From contig NC_135259.1 in the NCBI RefSeq assembly GCF_964204865.1, positions 3,100,001 to 3,164,000 of the forward strand: a stretch of DNA of 64,000 bases, in the 5' to 3' direction. The stretch comes from Styela clava. Its lineage: Eukaryota > Chordata > Ascidiacea > Stolidobranchia > Styelidae. Shown piece after piece: positions 59,001 to 64,000 of this stretch; the first letter of the stretch is position 1, and each line of letters starts with the position of its first letter. The notes under the pieces were generated by a model. The model was not told the origin of the DNA. It worked only from the letters and a program-made list of their open reading frames with translations, and made no database searches. Made by a program: the position numbers and the translations under genes.

Positions 59001-61554
59001 ATTGGTTTTTGTGATATTTAAAATAAAAGAGGAAAATTTTCCAGGTGATAATCTTCTTTCCGTGACGTCACTTGCGTGACCAGGAAACGGGAAATTTGTT
59101 CGAAAAAGACAAGTCAGGAAATTAAATCGATGAATCTTCAAACATGTCACGGGTGGTAAGGTTCCGAAACAATAATATTTACTCTGCGATGTAGGTTCGG
59201 AGAACACTAAGCTGCTAGCTTAGATATTCTATGTTATTTACAGTCAGATCTAAAATAGACAAAACCTTTACAAGTATCTCATTGTAATGGGTTGGTATTC
59301 CGTTAAAATGTCATGGGGGTATTTGGCAATTGCCCCATCGGGTTCAGAATCCGCAATTCGTTACAACTGTGTATATCAATTTTCTCTGAATTACTTTAGA
59401 TAAGCAATATCGTCGGTAGGCGCCTAGACAATCATGACTAGTGGTGGCAAAATATAGGTTTTTCTGATATTTTTTACTTATTCAGAATTGATAAATAAAC
59501 CATATTTTTTTTACACTGGTCACTGATGCCACTGGTCAGGTTTAGTTTGTGAATGTGTTTATTTCCGTAACCGTTTCCAGGCAACTTTTATCCGCCCTAG
59601 TAATTCGTGCGAAGACCCTCAACAAATCAAAATTATTGGTTACCTGCGACCAGGAAGCAATAATGTGAATACTATTGTTTAAAATATTTTTTATGCTTGG
59701 TGAAATCTTATTTATCAAAAATGGACTGAAATTTGAGATATTGTATGGGATATTGTTCAGGTGCGCGAACTGTCGTGCACGTGCTTTAATGACGGCTTTC
59801 GTGCAACATTGTTTTGTTATATGATGAGCTATTGTTGTTAAGATTTTATTACATGGCAATAAGGACACAGTTAAATAAAAGTAAAATATCTTTGTATTTA
59901 AGGGTTCATTATATAAGTATATACTACTCGTTTTGGTCATAAATGTTGTTGTTTAAAAGATAATTTATCTAGCGTTCAAGCATGTTCATGAATACCTTTT
60001 ACTTAGCAGTGCTGGAATGAATAGACTCATTTAAATCATACGTTCCTTTATTTTTTGTTTGAAACTTTATTACCCTCTTCCCGCCGCTCTGACAATATAT
60101 CGTAAAATGGTAAGAATTTCACAGTTTCTGTTACTAAAATGAGTTTTCAATTGAAATCGTCATGGGGCAAGCTCCATATGCTGCTGTTTTATGAGGTGCC
60201 GCTGAAAGTTTGCGATTTTTATACATTTCTCACGATATTTTATTATATCCAACTCTGTAGGGATGTGCCAGATTCACCGGGCGTTAATCCGGCTTAGGTG
60301 GAAAGGCGCTGAGCATCGGCGTCTGTCTGGTTCCTGACATGGGGTGCTTCTCTTTTCGACAGAGTTACGCTAATCCTGAAACGCTTATGGATTTTTAATT
60401 GCCGAAATCGCGTTACGTGATAGCCCGCTAGGCAGCAAGGCACATAAGCACATATTCTCTTTGTCTGTTTAATATTGAAATAGTCCAACTTGAGTGAAGT
60501 AAAACAGTTACCGCAGAATGGCAAAGCCGTGTATTTTAAAACAGGTCGTAAGGTGAGGTCATAGTGTCACGTGTATTTTATTAGAAAATTGTCGTTTTTG
60601 TTACGATGTGGAATGAAACAGTCGAAAGCGTATCTAAACAGTGTTTCATTTTTTTTTAAATGCAAAGTTTTTGAAAAAGATTTGAGGCATGAAGTATGCG
60701 TTTTGGAGTCGAGAAATTTATTGCTGTTTCGTCAGAGTTCATTTACTACAAAGGATAACCTGTATAGGATTACAACGAGATGTATCGACGCATGATGCTT
60801 ACAAGATCAGAAATATTACTTGTATCTTTCGGTAATTGAAAATAGTTTTTCTAACCCCCACCGTATTCACGCAGAGTGTAAGTAGATATCTGAAAATGAT
60901 TGTTAATTCTAACCGCCAAAAAATAAAACATTGTTATTGATTTTTAAAGATATGTTTTGGGGGTGATTTCCAAATCTTGTCATTCTTATCTCAAATTTGG
61001 CGCCACAGTTTGTCCCCGACCCCTTGGCCCTTTTTGAGACATAAAAACGGCAAAATGGATTGGAATCTTTGTCGCGTCGTAAAAATCGATTTCAGAATGA
61101 GGTAATTTCGGAAGATGGATTGGATCGTTTAACGCAGTGAAAGAATAGAGATATATGAGATAATTTACCATTTTTCAGAATCAGAAATCCGTGAAAATGT
61201 AAAGAAAAATAATATCTTTTTCGATTTTACATGGATGATCAGTAAACAAAAGTAGGTTCGAAGAGTCAACTGGTTATGGGTTTGAGGAATATTCTTTAGT
61301 TGTGTAGATCGTTTAAGAACGACTGGTGGTTGTGACTTGATGTGAAATTTTTTTAAATAAAAAAGTATTTTCATGATTTCAAACTAAAACTTTTAAACTA
61401 TTCAAACTACCGTAAATGAAGTTAGTCGCTGTTTTAAAATGGGGGACCGTGCTTTGTCGAACGCTGCCGTACTGCAGTTGGGTTATATTATTTTCTATTT
61501 ATTTACAAGGTCTACTTTCTATTTTTAATTCAATATTATTTGAATGTTTTGTGT
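50031..61554. other. Long non-coding interval upstream of the protocadherin gene
   Basis: About 11.5 kb of AT-rich DNA with no supported exon. Marks noted: a repeated homeodomain-site-like motif (52271, 52920), a GC-rich patch at 57300-57360, a palindromic CRE-like TGACGTCA near 59063, and a hAT-like left end TAGGGATGTGCC at 60260 without a partner. It may hold the promoter and enhancers of the cadherin gene, or introns of one not seen. Confidence 0.5.
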
Positions 61555-63895
61555 ATGGCAGAATTTAAAATGTACATATTAAATTATTCACTGTGTTATG
61601 TTGCTATAATTCCTTTACTTTTGTTGATAACTTCTGTCAAATATGGATTTACGACTTCGATATCCTCAAGTGTACACATTCGGGAGGAAAAACCAGAAGG
61701 TACGTAGCATATTGGAAATAACAAACGTGAAATATTTGACGACGTCATATTACATTTTTGTGCTTACTACACCTTTTATTTAAAAAAAAGAGTGTACTCC
61801 CTGCAATTTCATGATTTTAATTCACAAATTCTTCGATTATCCTATCTGTCCCATAGGCGGAGTTGAAAATGGCAGCCTGATGTTTTATATATTTGAACAA
61901 ATTATTATAAAAAAAAAGCCTTAAACGCAAGGTGAATTTGCTTTCAATTTATTCCAGGATCGTTTGTCGTTAACGTTGCCGAGTTATTCAAAGCGGACAA
62001 ATTAAAATTGTCTCGCCGAAAATTTCGTTTCAAAATGCTGAGTGAAAAATTGAAAACTGTGACGTCAGAGGCTCAACATAAACCTACAAGTTGGGTGAAA
62101 TTAGACTCTGAGACTGGGGTAATGACAACTTCACGTAAATTTGACAGAGATATGGAGTGTACCGGGGCAAATCAATGTGTTGTTCATATTCAGGTATTGT
62201 ATGGTAAAAAGTAGTTTTGACATATAACAACGTTAAGGGCTGATATTTATGGAATTTCGTTTTTGTGTCATGCATCATTAAAACAGGTATAAATTTCTGC
62301 CTGCCCCTTTGCCACTTATTGTCAGAATTACCACGAAAAATAGGATATTTACCGTTTTTGGGGAGGGGGAGGCGGGGTTAGCCATCCAAAATTTACTGTA
62401 GTCATAAAAATAAATTATGCAAGGTTTATGCGGAATTTCTTTTCAAACCTACGACTATTGATTGGTAATCCCAACCCATATGCCATTATGTGCAATGCAA
62501 ATATCGGGCACGCGCTTGCAAGTATGCAAAGCATGTTAATACGCCATTTATTAAATTATTCACTATTTGTGACTGGATTATTTGGAATCAGGGGACGTTC
62601 GTATCCTTTTCCGGACTTCAAATGCCAAAAACAGACAAATTATACGCTTTCGTTGTATTTATTATTAAATTGCAAAGTAGACATATGCAAATCAACCTGT
62701 CTGGCAATTGGATTGTATGAAGGAAATTTGTTTTGAGTATTATAATCATAAACCTGTTTGCCGTTCGTTCTAATATATTAGTCAGTCTGGGGAGACGAGA
62801 CGCTGGTATTGATAAAATTTTCGATACTGTGTAAAACTAGCGTTTCCCAGAAAATTTACAATTGCCGTATTTTTTTAATATTAGGTCATCATGCTTCCCC
62901 AAACTTCATTCACTTTTCTCGACCTCGATTTGGTCATCGATGACGTCAACGACAACCCACCTACTTTTGATCGTGACGTCATAAACGTAAAAATCAGTGA
63001 GAATTGGCAAACCGGAGAAACTTACAACCTTGATGCATTTGAAGCAAAAGACATTGATGCAGGTATGTATGGTCCATCTAAAAACACTTGCGACACTAAC
63101 TGATGATTTGTTAGTAGCCCAAGCATGAAAAGTCGCAAGACAAAAAGTTTTCGTTGAAACTTTAATTTACATATTTCCATTTGCGTATGTACCGTTAATT
63201 ATTTTTATTAATTATTTTAGGTATTGCAATTAATAATTCATAGTTAAATTTAATACTCATATTTTATTTTATATTTGTATTTTTTATAGGCAACAATTCG
63301 CGGATACATTACGAACTATCTTCGAATGGATATTTCAGTCTTAAACAATCAACGGCGGTCGGAGGACTCCAGCATTTACAACTTGTCTTGAATAATAAAT
63401 TAGGTAAATTTAATTTGCGTTTGTATCGATAAGACATCCCGCTCATGAATGTATTAAGGCTGTAACGTTGTTGAATCATATTTGACCGAGCATATTCTCT
63501 TTTGGTTTGGTATCAAATTTAATTAAATAATGTTTAACGTTGTCAAAATACTCTCCTGTTGGTTTATACGGCCAAGTATGAAAAGTCGATACTCATTATT
63601 GTGAAATGGTGGGAAAACGGACATAATATCCCATTTTCATGTATGGGTCATGCTTGTGACAATATACTTCTAATAAAAAATGGCGAAATTCTCACAGCTA
63701 CATTCATCTTTATTATTTCCCAATATTGAATAAAATTTGAATTTTTATTTGCTTTTCGCAGATCACGAAAAAGATTCTGAAATTAACATGATTCTTTCCG
63801 CAATTGACGGAGGTAACCCGGCCATGAGAAGCCAAGTCACTGTGAAAGTTTCAGTTGTTGATGTTAATGACAACTCTCCAAAATTTGACCAAGAG
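61555..63895 (+). CDS. Protocadherin-type cadherin, 5' part (exons 1-5, gene leaves window)
   Basis: Exons 61555-61699, 61958-62193, 62885-63062, 63290-63403 and 63762-63895, all with GT..AG borders and frame kept (phases 1,0,1,1,0). ATG at 61555 or, giving a better signal peptide, 61570 (MYILNYSLCYVAIIPLLLLI). First cadherin repeat: SSSVHIREEKPEGSF, SETGVMTTSRKFDRD (LDRE-like motif) and the calcium linker IDDVNDNPPTF. Second repeat: ISENWQTGETY, EAKDIDAG, DHEKDSEINMILSAIDGGNP and VVDVNDNSPKF. Family role: calcium-dependent cell adhesion at the plasma membrane. Transmembrane and cytoplasmic parts lie beyond the right edge. Many small exons differ from vertebrate clustered protocadherins, whose ectodomain is one exon. 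Confidence 0.92.
62194..62884 (+). other. Protocadherin intron 2
   Basis: 691-bp intron (gtattg ... ttag), the longest of the four seen. Open frames inside (62428-62736) have no cadherin features and are probably chance. Confidence 0.75.
63404..63761 (+). other. Protocadherin intron 4
   Basis: 358-bp AT-rich intron from gtaaat to cgcag, with no other feature. Confidence 0.75.
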
Positions 63896-64000
63896 GTTTG
63901 TAAATATTATGGTGTTATTATCCGTAATTTGTTGGATTGTTCGAGTAATGTTTTTCTTTTTTTTTATAAGGGATTGTATGCGCTGCTAGTTTCGAATTAG

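Noticed and set aside
60259-60560. hAT element beginning TAGGGATGTGCC
   Set aside because: Only one end is visible; no matching right end or target duplication was found, so boundaries cannot be given.

Overview
This is AT-rich (roughly two thirds A+T) animal DNA. Genes have spliced introns with GT..AG borders, TATA boxes and long non-coding stretches full of hAT-type DNA transposon debris. Gene content (Mu-class glutathione S-transferases, a protocadherin, an aminotransferase class V-like protein), the compact introns and the repeat style fit a marine invertebrate deuterostome. A tunicate is my best guess, but the sequence does not prove it. No prokaryotic operon, CRISPR array, rRNA or clear tRNA was seen.

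Layout. 1-976 (minus): 5' end of a PLP-dependent aminotransferase class V-like gene that runs off the left edge. 977-13440: no convincing host gene, but several DNA transposons, including a 1.9-kb hAT-like element (9523-11414) carrying a fold-back inside it. 13441-28000: three forward-strand, two-coding-exon Mu-class GST genes (starts at 14640, 21030, 26815); the first two lie in a ~3-kb segmental duplication. Between them are a MITE with an 8-bp target duplication, a hAT-inside-hAT nest, and a composite repeat. 28000-32100: a chain of hAT-type insertions, two with perfect 8-bp target-site duplications, and a Penelope-like reverse transcriptase fragment.

32430-47880: the centrepiece. Six ~2.69-kb tandem units lie here, each with one intronless, reverse-strand Mu GST (stop-codon ends near 33192, 35881, 38565, 41287, 43974, 46643). 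Four are intact 226-aa frames, one has a single-base frameshift and one a single nonsense codon. Five spacers also hold a decayed forward-strand fragment of a different GST, resembling the last exon of the 26815 gene, next to a piece of the composite repeat found at 24.1-25.2 kb. The units fall into subtypes A, B and C in the order A-B-B-A-B-C, and the ~8.1-kb spacing of A and B copies shows a second, higher-order duplication. A seventh, gene-less remnant follows the last unit.

48048-50030 (minus): a degenerate non-LTR retrotransposon with reverse transcriptase and restriction-like-endonuclease signatures and a (TG)n 3' tail. 50031-61554: long, apparently non-coding, with one homeodomain-site-like repeated motif. 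61555-64000 (plus): 5' end of a protocadherin-type gene with five exons and a signal peptide, running off the right edge.

The GSTs should act on the same kind of chemistry (glutathione conjugation of electrophiles) as cytosolic dimers. The two strands carry two distinct clades: forward genes have an intron and Glu-Ser at the glutathione gamma-glutamyl site, reverse genes have no intron and Gln-Ser. The pattern is birth-and-death evolution of a detoxification cluster caught in progress.
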